Positions 10,139-22,156 of a stretch of 64,000 bases of DNA are shown piece after piece. Each line of letters begins with the position of its first letter. The first letter of the stretch is position 1. This DNA is from Lineus longissimus (lineage: Eukaryota; Nemertea; Pilidiophora; Heteronemertea; Lineidae), in NCBI RefSeq assembly GCF_910592395.1, contig NC_088313.1, positions 9,116,501 to 9,180,500 of the forward strand, read 5' to 3'. The notes under the pieces were generated by a model. It searched no databases and was not told the origin of the DNA. It saw nothing but the letters and a program-made list of their open reading frames with translations. The position numbers and the translations under genes are program-made.

Positions 10139-13100
10139 ATGTTGACATTTCCGGAGATATCGGCCGCTTGTGGCTGGCAACCTGCCGAAATTTGTTCAAT
10201 TGTGGAACAACCAGCATGTATAGGTTCGTAACTCTTTATTCATATATCCTTGTAGTCCTCTATGTCTCTTTAATCAGCTAAAAATCTTCGTCAAAACGGA
10301 TTCAACTAGATTGACGGGGGGATAAGTAATGAGTGGCACAGCCGCTAACGGGATTTTCCAGAATATTCCCAGCCAAAAGGCTGTACGCCTCGTTTTCGTT
10401 TGCTGATCCGTTTAAGGGTTGCACCCCCGCCGTGCATAGTTCAACGATATTAGATTAATACAGCGTATCCCAAAAAATTTCAACCCAAAATATAATGAGT
10501 TTTTAAAAGCTGCCTTTGATGGAGTGTTCATTGAAAATAGACTAACTGATCTTGTATATTGTTTCATATTCTACATTTTCTGACTTTTTTGTTTGTTTTT
10601 CTAGGTGATTTTTTGTACCAAGGCCACAGTGTGGTTGATTTGGATGACGCTGCTGTGGGAGATGGTGAAGTTGCAGCTGATGATAGTGATAGTGATGGTT
10701 AGTATTTATGTCTTAATACTTAGGCACACTCTGACATTGTTCAGTTCAAGTAGGAGGCAATTTATTAGGTTAAACTTTATATTATGCAAAGGCTCATCAG
10801 CTACTACAGGGTGTTACCACTACCAGCCTCAAAGAGGTCCAATTGTTTTCCAGTTGGAGAAAGATCAGATGGTGATGCAGTTGTGATGGTTCAAGATGGT
10901 GATGGTGATATGCATGTAGGCATCAACTATGGGTTCATATACCTTTGTCTTGAAGCCATAGAAGAGAAGGGACTTCCCCAGGCTGTCTTGCGAGACATCC
11001 TCCGATGTTCAGGATTATTGGGAAGTGTAGAAAATCTTAATCTGTCAAGTCTTGTGCGGTCAACAAGGAGATGTTTCAAGAGATCTTCAGTTGAAGAACT
11101 TAGAAAGCTGCCTCCACAGCTCAATGCCTTTTCAGTTGGGCCCCTGTGTATGGAGGCTGGTATCAGCCTCCAATGGCTGATGAACTCAAATGAGCCTCTC
11201 CTGACTAAGCCTAAACTAACAAATGGACTTCTTCTCGAACTGAACAATGTCAGAGTCTGCCTAACTAAGACAATAAAGGACCTTGCAACATGGGTAGGGA
11301 GAATAGTAGGTGTCAACTCCCCTAATGTGAACAGTTTGAACAGTCAAATCAAGGCTATTTATTCTCAGAAGGAAAAGTTACGCCATAAGCCTGTGCAGCA
11401 AAAGGAGTTCCTTGAGAAGCTTTACAAATTACCTTGTAATAAAACAAGCCTTTTGCAAGTTCCACTGTCACTGTCAGTGCTTTGTACCAAGGTATTGTCA
11501 GATACTAGGCCTAGTTCTCATGTACATGTAGATGGTCAGCAATTAGGCCTACCTCTTAATTATGACTATGAGGTTTCTTCAAAAATGAGAGAAATGAGAA
11601 ACTTAGAAAGGCAACTTGTCTATTTGACTAGCAAAGTCAAAGATAGAAGTTATGCTCCAAAAAATGTTGATAGACGCCTTGCCAGGAGGGACAAGATCAT
11701 TTCTGAACAGACACAAACCATCAATGTATACCATGAGTGCTTTACATTGGCCGATGAAATCCTGATAGAACAGCGCGAGAGGATTAACCAACTGGTACAT
11801 GAAAAAAAGAATGCTCAAAAGCTTTACAGCAAGTGGCGCAACCTGCATCTTGATGACAACCAAGCTAGTTCCTGTTCAAGCCATGACGATCTCCCCAGTA
11901 GAGTTTCCGAACTTGAGGTAGAAAATGATATGTTACAAGAGCAGTTGAAACAGTTGAATGATGAGCTTGTCGCAACCAAGTGTAAGGAAACTGATGGGCC
12001 TGGTGGTGCATACAGTGCATCTGTACGAGAAGTCTATTACAAGCTTTTGGGGATGGGCCTTGCGATCAGTAAATGTTCAGATGCATTCAAGGTTGTGAGT
12101 GAGTTCCATGGAAAGAAGGTTCCGACTCTACCAAGTAAATCTACAATATCCAATTTCCAAACTGAGGCTCAAATCCATTCAGAAATGCAAGTTGCTGAAA
12201 CCCTCTTGAAATCCCCAGACTCCACTCTTCATCTTGATGGAACGAAGAAGAATTTTATAGAATATGGAAGCTTCCAGGTGACAACTCTCGACAAGGATCT
12301 CGAAGCACAAAAAACCTACTCATTAGGAATTAAAGAGATGGTATCTGGCCACGCTGACTCCTACTTGAACACCTTCAAGGACTTTCTGAGTGACATGGCT
12401 GAGACCCTTGCAGATGAAGAGACTGAAAGGGAAACTATTGCAGCTAAGCTGCTCTCATGCATCCGAAATATGATGACAGACAGGCACGTTGTGAACAAGT
12501 GCTTGGGAAAGAAGCTACAGGATATGAAACTTGCCATGTTTGAGGAATTCTTGGAGGGCTTCCAGGGCAAGAGCGAACTTGAAAAGGCCAAAGATGTCGC
12601 GCTGAACGTCTTCTTCTGCGGCCTCCACGTGATTGGCAATATGGGAACGTATGCTGCGAAGGCTTTGAAAGCAGATGAGAATAACTTTGTCAATTTCCCC
12701 AAACCTAAGTTCACCTTCAAAACTGGGAATGCTCGATCCTTCGACTTTATGTACCAGGTGTCCCAAGCATTCACCTCAGGTGGTAACAAGAAGGCTGGCT
12801 GTGCTCTTGAGTGGGAGGCCTTCCTCTTGAGCAGGGGTCGCATGAATCATATCGTCCCATTTCTACACCATCGGTTCAACGTCATGTTTGATGTCGCTGC
12901 AGCTTGTTATTACCATCGCCAGGACATCCATGACTTTCTGAGTGGGCCATGTCCTCTTAATAACAAGCTGATCCAGGCTGTTCGAGAGAACATGGACTTA
13001 GATGACATTCATTCCACGTTACGGGCGTTGGGGATATTTGGTGTTCTCGTGTCAAGCCCCCTATGGCGGAGGATAGAGGAGAAACAGAAGTCGGTTCTCT

Positions 13101-14419
13101 TGCTCAATGACATGTGGGCCGAGTTGAAAGAGGCAGTGGCAGAATGGAAGACAGATGCGAGCCCTCTCCTTCAGCAAAGAACAGTGTTCCAGCCAAGGTC
13201 AATCAAGGTGGACAACTTATATCGATGCCTCTTCGAGGAGGAGTTTCAACCTGAAAGTGGAACGAAAAGGTGCTTACAAGAAATCTGTAAAGAAATCGAC
13301 ATCCTATTGCAGCGTCAACTTGAGGACCAGCTGCCGGGTGGCAGTCACCACAACCCATCGGACGAACTTCTTGCCCAGTCAGCTTCTTGTCCAACCCATA
13401 ACAAGGCCAGTGAAAAGGACTTTTCAGACCTTGACAGAATTGTCAACCGTGCTCCACAAAAAAGTACCTCGTCAATTAGTGGGAACATTACATTTGTCAA
13501 TAACAAAACTGGTGACTATATTTCGAAGCTCACTTCAGAGGAAAAGGAGAAGAGAATGTGCCGGGCCCGTAAACTCCGTCCAAAGCGTCAAAAGGCAGCA
13601 TCTGAAAGTAGGAAGAAGATTCGTAGGTCACTGTTCATGGCTCAGAATCAAAGAAGAGAGGCCAAGGAAAAGAAACAGAAGGATGTTGATGACGTTATTA
13701 AACGGATAGACTCATCAGGTGGTTCTTGGGCAAGTGGTACCTTATTGGATCGGTTGGGTGAAATTGGACCAGATGAGAGTTTGCAACTGGCTGCAGTACG
13801 GGATCAGGTCGCTTTCCACAAACTGGTATTGAAGACTCCAGGAGCTAGATTGCTACCAGCCAAAATATCCATCAATGCAGCTTTGAAGCGCCTCCAGAAA
13901 ATACTTGGGGATACAACAGCAGTACCCACCACTACAAAGAAACGCCCCAGGAAACAGCCGCAGCTACTGACAGCCGATTCCAGCTCTAGCTCCGATTCAG
14001 AGGTGGACATATCAGATGTCGACTATGACAACATTCCCTCAAGTTCTACAGATGACACCGGCAGTGATGTTGACCTAGATGAATCGTTCCATTTCACCAC
14101 AGACATGATCGGTACCACAGTGGCTGTCAGCTATGATGATCCTCCGAAGTTCTTCATTGGTAATATAAGCGTAGTCCAATCAGGTTCAGCAGACGGCACT
14201 GCAAAGTCTGCTAAGGTGAATTTTCTGGAGCAAGTGAAAATGACCAACAAATTCAAAAGAACAAGTCTTGTTGAAGAAGTCTCAGATGAGTTTGTAATCG
14301 CCCACAGCTTTGACATCTTGGCGATGAGTATGTATAGTGATAGGTTCTGGCACTTGGAAGAAGGGGTGTTTAAAAGTCTCTGTCAGAAATTTAAGGCGTA
14401 TGCCAAGAAATACTTTTGA
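10139..14419 (+). CDS. Three-exon gene, 1247-residue transposase-like protein of unrecognised family
   Basis: Exons: 10139-10223, 10605-10697 and 10854-14419. Acceptors are TTTTTCTAG and TTTTCCAG; donors are GTTCGT (weak) and GTTAGT. Phases fit at both junctions. The ATG at 10139 is the best start, because the next in-frame stretch would otherwise lack an initiator. Visible parts: an acidic exon 2, a coiled-coil-rich region (about residues 330-460, heptads around RVSELEVENDMLQEQLKQL), and a core with STLHLDGTKKN, YSLGIKEMVSG, CIRNMMTDRHVVNK, NVFFCGLHVIGNMG and ALEWEAFLLSRGRMNH. A basic KR-rich segment follows, then a Ser/Asp-rich acidic stretch. The LDGT Asp, the TDRH Asp, the CGLH (CxxH) pair and the EWE Glu resemble the acid plus CxxH layout of RNase H-fold eukaryotic transposases such as MULE, hAT and KDZ types. 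That assignment is inference. There are no internal stops in 1.2 thousand codons. No TIRs were found. Confidence 0.75.
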
Positions 14420-14569
14420 ACATTTCATGCAATGTACTAGTATTGTAATTGTTTGGTGATACGGTCTAGCATGTTTGTAATTCAAATGAATGTTCAGAAG
14501 TTAAAAAGTTAACAAAAGTTTAGTGAAAAACCTATCGTTTGTTTTTATTTGAATAACTTGCCCCCCCTA

Positions 14570-15175
14570 GAACTAGCAAATTACCCACAAGGGGGCACTT
14601 AAATGTGTTAATGGACCCCACAGACATATTCAGCATGAAAAGTTACCCTCAAGGACCAAGTTTCATGAAGCTGGTGACCTTAGTTTGGAAGATGTTAAGC
14701 TTTTTCTGTATAAGAGTTGTTGCCGGGTGGCGCCTAGTTACCAAATTCGCCACCAGGGGGCACTTTTAGGGGGAATCCGCCATCACGGATAGATTCAGCA
14801 TGAAAAGATACCCCCAGGAACAAAATTTCATGAAGCTCTAGTGGTCTTAGTTCGGAAGATGTTAAGCTTTTTCTGAAAGATTTGTTGCCGGGTGGCGCCT
14901 AGTTACCAAATTCGCCACCAGGGGGCACTTTTAGGGGAAATCCACCATCACGGATAGATTCAGCATGAAAAGATACCCCTAGGAACTAAATTTCATGAAG
15001 CTAGTGGTCTTAGTTTGGAAGATATCAAGCTTTTTCTGTATAAGTTATCGTTAGGGGCGCCTTGTTACCAAAATTCGCCACCAGGGGGCACTTTTTAGCG
15101 GAAATCCGCCATCGCGGATAGATTCAGCATGAAAAGTTACCCCAAGACCCCGAGTTTCATTGCAGTAGTTTAGGA
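14570..15175 (+). repeat. Satellite, about 164-bp unit, 3.7 copies, with a CTCF-like core in each
   Basis: The GGGGGCAC landmark recurs at 14591, 14756, 14921 and 15084 (spacing 165, 165, 163). Shared parts are AGTTACCAAATTCGCCACC, AGGGGGCACTTTTAG, GATAGATTCAGCATGAAAAG, TTTCATGAAGCT and GAAGATGTTAAGCTTTTTCTG. Three units hold CCACCAGGGGGCAC; the first has a degenerate CCCACAAGGGGGCAC. It lies just downstream of the 1247-residue gene. Confidence 0.9.
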
Positions 15176-15486
15176 GGTATTGATATGGTGGACTTTTTTG
15201 TACCTTATTTTTGAGAGTTTTGCAAGATCTCTAAATTACCATCATTAAGACATCATTACATGCAATTAGACAGTGCTTCCTAAAGACAACAGTTCACCGA
15301 ATATATTGCTAATTACCGAACTAAAAACGCCATAAAAAACTAACCACTCAACCAATTTCAAAAATTTTTGCACCAATATCTTTGTTTTGATGTGCTCTAT
15401 GCTGCAAATGACTTTAAACACACTCTTTCTGAAATTCTAATTAGGCCTTGAACTCCCTAATTTTAGACCGGGTGGGATTTTGGACT

Positions 15487-15590
15487 GGGCACCGAGGTCT
15501 TTCTTGAGATTTAGAACAGGCGGTGCCCGTTCTAAATCTCAAGAACCCTGATATTGTTTAAATTTATGTGAGTTAAACTCACATAAATTT
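15487..15590. repeat. Interleaved inverted repeats followed by a near-perfect palindrome
   Basis: In order: GGGCACCG (15487-15494), TTCTTGAGATTTAGAAC (15501-15517), CGGTGCCC (15521-15528) and GTTCTAAATCTCAAGAA (15529-15545). The 1st/3rd and 2nd/4th parts are exact complements, an A-B-A'-B' arrangement. Then AAATTTATGTGAGTT (15560-15574) and AACTCACATAAATTT (15576-15590) form a palindrome with a one-base centre. It lies just upstream of the decayed MULE and may be part of its left terminus. Confidence 0.8.
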
Positions 15591-15616
15591 TCACGAAAGA
15601 CATCGATTTCCCGCCA

Positions 15617-17715
15617 TTGAGCCCGCACGCCTCCTTCTTCATATATGACGAACCACGTACAGCCACGCCTTTCGCCGATGATGATTCGTTGCCACTAACC
15701 GACACAAACGACAACGAACATGCTGAAAATGTTTCAACACACTCGACCGGTCTAATCGCCTCTACTAGCATGGGTGCAGATAATTTACGGGAACCGTCAA
15801 ACGATTGCATCGTTATAACAGAATTTGTGAAAGACATTGAACGTGTAATAGAGACAATCAAATCACATGAAATTACTGGTATGGAGAAAATTCCACCCGG
15901 GATTAAAGAAAACGTGTGTTTTGTAGTGAACAACCGGGCCAATATTGAACGCAGAAATAACGGCGGCAAAAGTGATTTCACTGACGACTGTGGTGCATGG
16001 GAAAGAAAGGGAACATTGACCAAGAAAAAAATATAAGCGAGGATGGCTGACGGCGGGAACTTCACATATGTGACTAAAAAAGACAATGTGTATGGCAAAT
16101 AGAAAAGAAAAAGACATGGACACCTCTAACACCTCAACCCATTGAAGACGATATAACAATTGTGAAAAGATACTACTGTATATTAAAACGTCAACCTTCC
16201 TTCAAACGGAGAATAACGTGGTTCGAAAAATTGGTAGATGGCGCCACCCTTTCCACAGCTCGTGATCCACTTAAATTTGCTTTAGTAGAGTACATTGGTA
16301 TATGGCCTGAAGATATATGCGTGCACGGCAACTGCAGGAAGACTGCCAACGAATACGTCAAGACCACTAGAGACACTATGAACAGTATTAAAAACAATGT
16401 CAAGTCAGCCCCAGCTCGTGATGTGTATTCCAATCTAGTCCTGAAAGATCCTGAAAACGCACCACGTGACCTAAAACAAGTACAAAATGCAAAATATGAA
16501 ATAGAAACGCACCGAGAGCACCAACCATACGCAGCCTAGATGCAATGCAGCAGACGACCTACAATATGTGCTTAGCCAGATGCAACGGGACGAAAATTCG
16601 ATTGTCCAAAAAATCATCCATACGAAAAATAAACCCCCAGCAATAATTATGTACACCGAAAATCAACTCAACAACATCAAAAGCATCTGTGATAGCAACT
16701 GTCAACACTCTAGTGTAGTCGGAATTGACAGAACATTTAATCTCGGTCCCTGCTATGTGACTACAACTGTTTTCGAGAATGTAAAGCTGGTCCGTAAACA
16801 AACGCAAGAACCACCTATCTCCATCGGTCCACTTTTCCTACACTGGGACGGGCAGTACGAAACGTATCATTCGTTTTTTTCACATATCGCCAAGAAGTTG
16901 AACGGGGATTTACCTGCAGCATCATTGTCGAATTTCGTGTTAGGCTCAGACGAGGAACGAGCAATAACTAAGGCCCTCGCTAACTGTTTTTTCTGGGAGC
17001 TACGACTTTACTCTGCATGCGACCTCTCAAGGAAAACGTGAAACGTAAACTTACAGACCTTCTAGTGGACAATACCCTTAAGAATACAGTTGTTTCCGGG
17101 ATTTTTGGACAAAACGGGATTGTTTATGCAAGCGACCAAGAGACATTTGATACAAAGGTTTTCTAACTTCGAAGCACCGTAATCCCAGACAATTTTGCGC
17201 AGTATTACGACAACCTTATATTAAAGATAAGAAATCACGTTTTTGAACCACGCCAACGAAATGACCACTTACCAGTATCGTGGACAAACAACAATTCAGA
17301 ATCTATGAACAACTTGTTAAAGCTAGCCATCAACTGGAAACCCTGTAAACTACCAGAACTAATCGAAAAAGTCGGCAACGTCATTAGATTACAAGATGTA
17401 GACGAAAGATGGGCTTCGCACGGACAAGGAAATTTTGAAGTTGCTTCGTGGTTAAGTACAAGATTCAGGACTACTCAAGCGTGTTGGGTTCTACTGCCCG
17501 AGGATGAAAAGTTAAAACGATACGCGAAATTTACGAAATACAGGTTACTCCGGGAAACACAAGGACACATCATCACATCAACTGACGGGAAACTATCAAT
17601 ACCGAGGACACCAATGACGGCAAAGAAACCAGGACAACGCAAGCGTGGAAGAAATGAACGAACACAAACAATTCAAAGCAAACGAGTACGCGCTGACATG
17701 GTTGAGGAAATCTAA
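15617..17715 (+). pseudogene. Decayed MULE-type transposase
   Basis: Fragments in order: an N-terminal frame 15617-16036 (acidic, ending in GAWERKGTL); 16162-16539 (KRYYCILKRQPSFKRRITWFE and YIGIWPEDICVHGNCRKT); 16568-17041 with SVVGIDRTFNLGP and SNFVLGSDEERAITKALAN, candidates for the first and second catalytic Asp; and 17305-17715 with NNNSESMNNLLKLAINWKP and a basic tail. A frameshift near 17005 separates the second part from a CMRPLKENVKRK segment. That sits where MULE enzymes carry CxxH; here the His position reads Pro. A TAA at 17163 breaks the next stretch. Several stops and shifts make it non-functional. MULE is the best fit from motif order. Confidence 0.65.
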
Positions 17716-17828
17716 ATGGCTAGCCTATGTTTATTCTGTTCTTGTTTATTGGACTTTACCGTGGTGAAAATGTTTCAAATGTTCTGAATGTTTGATATTC
17801 AATCTCAATTCGATATGGGAGTCTAAAC

Positions 17829-17945
17829 AGTGTCTCAATAAAAATGTTACACTATACTAAAATGGTTCTTTAACATCCTAGTATTATATTATAGAAAATC
17901 ATGAAAGATACTAATCATTAAGTGTAACATTTGTATTGAGACACT
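17829..17945. mobile_element. Short foldback MITE, 25-bp TIRs
   Basis: AGTGTCTCAATAAAAATGTT at the left (arm 17829-17853) and its inverted copy at the right (17921-17945, ending TATTGAGACACT) match at 24 of 25 positions. The 67-bp interior is AT-rich. No clear target duplication was seen. Confidence 0.75.
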
Positions 17946-18404
17946 CTGTGTATTGTAATCATGTCGGTTTTGAAAATATCATGTCTGCTAAAACTAAGCT
18001 TTTGATAAGATTTCACTATAGATAATAGGCTACATGTACTTTATATCTCATATCTTCTAAATTGTAAACTTCTGTTTATCTATGCAAATTGGGCGTCAGT
18101 CGCAACCCCCAGATTCAGTCACCTGGGGGCTTTTGGAAATTATATATATGAGTTGTACAATACCGGCCATCCATATCCTTGCGATATAGTTCATCTACTT
18201 TACCACAATTCTTGAAATTTAAGAGCAGTTGTTGTCTTGTGTCTTCATTGCCCAATGCCTTATTGCAATCCATACCACACCACCATTTCATCACTGTTGG
18301 TTGGAACTGTATTAATTCATTGTTGTCACTAACGGAACATGGGTGTCCGACCCACTACAACGTATCTCATGTGTCCTGCTTACTTACTGTGGATAAGAAG
18401 ATAA

Positions 18405-18646
18405 ACTGAGTTGAAACCTCAAAAAAAATTTAACACACTAAACTCCCCACCAGATGAACAAAAATTAGAAAACAAGCTTTTTGGGTGCCCTTCTTACATA
18501 TGCTGTCAAGGGGACGACCCTTTTTTGCATCCTGAAGGTCAGGGCCTTTCGCAGTGAGCAGCGACAGACCCTGACTCTCAGGATGCTTTTTTGGGTACTA
18601 TTTTGTCAAGTTCTGTGTCGCCAAAGATTTGAGGTTTCAACTCACT
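18405..18646. mobile_element. Foldback MITE with internal hairpin
   Basis: Arms ACTGAGTTGAAACCTCAAA (18405-18423) and TTTGAGGTTTCAACTCACT (18628-18646) pair with one mismatch. Inside, GCATCCTGAAGGTCAGGG (from 18530) is partly complementary to ACCCTGACTCTCAGGATGC, giving a second hairpin. Non-coding. Confidence 0.65.
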
Positions 18647-18901
18647 TTGATAATAATATTTAATAATGATTTTTTTTTTAAATTACAGTATTCTGTCCCT
18701 TTAATGCGGTTGTAATATTTTAGTATAGATCTATATTTGTGATGTCTATGTAATTGTAAATAAATATATTTAGTGAGAAAAATAAGTGAAAATTGTACTA
18801 CTTCTTTGATGTGAGTGTATCCTTAAATCCACTGTCATCACTAGATCCTTTGATAATAAGCCATAGCTAAATTTAAGTGTAGCCAATTAGAAATTAATCT
18901 A

Positions 18902-19940
18902 AATGAAATGGCCAGGGCCATTGTGCTCACCTCATGTGGAGGAAAGATGGATAAAGAGCATGGTATTGTGTCATGTAGTGTTAGGTTTGATGTAGGTCCA
19001 AGCAATTACAATTTCCCAAAAATGGCCAATTTACAGTACATTCGACCTCTGTGACCTTGAAAAGTAGGTCAAATCAAAGAAGACCCGGGTGACACATTGA
19101 ATGGTTGTTAGAATTAGATGTACCTATGATATAAAATTGGTGCCAATCGGGCAAGTAATACTAGGAATAATGGCATTTTGAAGAATTTAGGATTTGGCCC
19201 CCTCCCTGGAGGCCAAACGGCAAATCAAATCGCACCAAACTTCGGTACCTGAGACCACCTGACCAAGGGGTACATGTGTACTTAATTTGTGATCAATAGT
19301 CATTGCAGTTAAGAAACGTGCCATAGTTACGGCCTGACGGCCAATTTATGCCATTTGACCTCTGTGACCTTGACAAGAAGGTCAAATTAAAAACCTGTGT
19401 GACATATACTGTATGGTGGTTAGATGTACCCATGATATCAAATTGGTGGTAATCGGGCAAGAAGTTAAGGAATAATCACATTTTTAAGGTTTTGGGATTT
19501 TGCCCCCTGGTGGTCAAGTGGTGAATCATATCGGACCAAACTTCGGTCCCTGAGATCACCTGACTAAGGGGTAAATGTGTACCAAATTTGGGATCAATAG
19601 TCACTGCAGTTTAGAAACGTGCCATCGTTACATCCTAACGGCCAATTTACACCATTTGACCTCTGTGACCTTGAAAAGGAGGTCAAATCAAAAACCCGGA
19701 TGATATATGATGCACCTTTGCTAGAAGTACCTACCATATTTTTTTCAAAATTTCCCGACTACTATTAAGGGAGATATTGCATATTTTCACTTTTAACGTT
19801 TGGCCCCCTGGTGGCCAAACCATGAAACGAATCGGACCGAAACTTGGTCTCCAAGGTGTCATTACATAAGGGTACATGTGTACCAAGTTTCAACTCAATA
19901 GCTCTAACAGTTACGAAACGTGCCCTGCTAACGGACGACG

Positions 19941-19972
<32 letters not shown>

Positions 19973-20030
19973 ACGACGGACGCCACGGTATGGGATAAGC
20001 TCACCTCTGCTAAGAGGTGAGCTAAAAATA
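18902..20030 (+). mobile_element. Dispersed repeat family A, copy 1 (full length)
   Basis: The start AATGAAATGGCCAGGGCC continues into ATTGTGCTCACCTC. The end is GAGGTGAGCTAAAAA, after a GAC microsatellite (19934-19985). GCTCACCTC (18925-18933) and GAGGTGAGC (20014-20022) are exact complements, and the 3' end also forms its own hairpin (19999-20022). The body has three tandem units of about 300 bp. Each has a TTTGACC..GGTCAAA hairpin (19043, 19355, 19657) and a GCCCCCTGGTGG-type box (19196 degenerate, 19501, 19802). There is no coding capacity. Confidence 0.8.
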
Positions 20031-20039
20031 AGTCCCCCC

Positions 20040-22156
20040 CTCCCGGGCCCACTCTGTCGAATGGTAGAAAAACTGGCCTTTTTATTTTAATGAATAAGAT
20101 ATATACCCAGGAAAATAATCATTAAGCTCATCTTTAGTTGAAGCTCTTAAAACCCCACTGAATTTTGTTGACCCCGCCCCCGCCCCCCTCGATCCCCTCC
20201 CCTCCCCCCTAAAAGCGCAAATTGGCTGCATAATAATTGCTATTGCCCCTTATCCCACGGCACACAAAGACAAACTCATACCGACTTAGACGACCACAAC
20301 AGGAGAAGGCGCGTAAGGAAGTTGGGATATGAGTATGGCATTAGTAATTAACCACCTCGCTGAAAATTGTAAAATACAAAGTCACCAAAAAGATTTTTTT
20401 CAATTTTATTTTCTCTACATGGAATTAAAATGCTATTTAAGCCATCTAATGCAACAATAGGTTCATATTTTATACATAGGAAATTGTTCCGGACGCGCAT
20501 TTTCTCTTCCGGACGTGCTCCGGACGCGCAATCAGAGTTCCGGACGCTCATTAGGTGGACCACATTATCAAGCAACCAGGGGCGCTACCATTTTGTGTCG
20601 GTCAATCGCGACTCCAACAATAACAAAAAATCAGAGAGTTCTACAGGAATTTCATATAGACCACGCCATCTGTCGCCGTGTTCAGTAACTGCTTCTATGT
20701 AGTGGAAGTCCTCACCGTGTCTTCTCCGGGCTTTTTCTGGTTCGGAGTATCCCCGGGGTTTAAAAACGCCGGGGTTTTCCATGTAGTGGACGTACTTCTA
20801 CAGTATGAATGGAAGGGGGAATGGGATGTGTGATAAGATAATTTCTATCTTAATTGGTTTGGGAAGTCATGCTTTGTCTCAAAATTTTACTGGTGCCTTT
20901 TGGTCTGTATTACGTATTAAGTATTATGCAACTAAGCTTGTTCCTGTAGGATAAATCCACTCATCATGAACTAAAATGTGTTAACATTATGCACAAGGAA
21001 CAGCACAGTATATGGCTCAAATTAAGGTGAAATAATTTTGATTGTAATAGTATATTAAGTCTGGCTGGCTGGACTTAAACTCCTCAGTGTCATTTTGAAG
21101 CATTTATGGATACAAGCTACAAGCATCCCTTCCTTACACTGTGTTCTACTAGAGCTGAAAGGGTGGATGTCGCCCTGGGTGCCGACAAATGGCACCCAGG
21201 TTCGAGATCGACTGGACAATAAGCACCCTGGGTGCCATAACACAAGACAAACAGCACCCAGCTTATTTTTTCCTGCCTTACGGATCTTAGGGACGAGGAC
21301 TTTTCTTGCAATCTCGTTTTATCTCGCGCCGTGGTACTTGCGGCATTAGCAGTGCGCGAAATAAAAAGAACAGACATGACATGCATGGCAGACATTTGAC
21401 AGATAAACAGAAAAAAACGCATTTAGGACTATAGGTCTTTGAAAGCACATTTCGGATGATTTATTCAGAAAAGGTATGTAGGAGGGATATATTCAGAGAA
21501 TGAAAAATTGTGTGATGACAAAATGAATGGATTTGCTGCGTATTTTTCTTGACAATCAGTCGATATGCCTGCGTCGGTATGCTAAAGCTACAGTAGCCTA
21601 TGCATGCGCATAGGCCTACATGTACATCGCATGTACATAATGTAGGCGTGTAGGCCTATAGACAAGTTCAAGATAGGCCCTGACCACGCTCCACGTATGC
21701 CCGAACAATACAAGTAGGATTAAAATTTTGATCTTTCTATTGTAAGGGTGCAGAAAAACAGGAAAAAATCGTATTTGCATCCACTTTTTTCAAAATCAAA
21801 TTGAATACTTCGTATCTATTTTGATGTCCGAACATATATTCCAGGTTTGACGGTCACTTTATTTGGGCTTTTTCCAAGTTAGCCTAGGCCTATGCTATAG
21901 TGCATTTTCCTGTAGTAAAATGGCCCTGGCTGGCTATCTTGAATTTGTCTATTGTTCTGCTGCCATGATAGGGCAAGGCATAGCGTGACAATCACACAGC
22001 CACATTCACAGCTTGGAGGAATTTCTCTAAGGTCGCAGGGACAATTATTAGGCCCTATTGCATGATTTTTATTTCTGAAGCAACCACTGCTAAAGCATTT
22101 AATTTCTTTTTTAGTGACTACCTCTATACTGCCCTATATATACTGCTGCTAGGCTA
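20040..22156. other. No gene recognised; minor repeats
   Basis: The stretch holds a C-rich tract near 20165-20215, CCGGACGCGC-type short repeats (20488-20550) and the hairpin cluster at 21174-21260. A minus-strand frame at 20585-20782 starts with ATG but shows no domain and no phase-consistent partner exon, so it is not called. Confidence 0.4.
21174..21260. repeat. Cluster of GGCACCCAGG-type inverted motifs
   Basis: CCTGGGTGCC (21174-21183) pairs exactly with GGCACCCAGG (21191-21200) across a 7-base loop. CACCCTGGGTGCC follows near 21224 and GCACCCAGC near 21252. Four related motifs fall within 90 bp. Confidence 0.6.

Noticed and set aside
12361-12843. Minus-strand frame of 160 codons
   Set aside because: It lies wholly inside the 1247-residue gene and is explained by its codon composition.
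15532-16098. Long minus-strand frame of 188 codons
   Set aside because: It is the shadow of the MULE N-terminal frame on the plus strand, which has the family-like content.
19765-20052. Arg-rich minus-strand frame
   Set aside because: Produced by the GAC microsatellite of dispersed family A.
20585-20782. Minus-strand frame of 65 codons starting MENPGVFKPRGYSEPEK
   Set aside because: Plausible composition but no domain, no phase-matched exon and no polyadenylation signal nearby.
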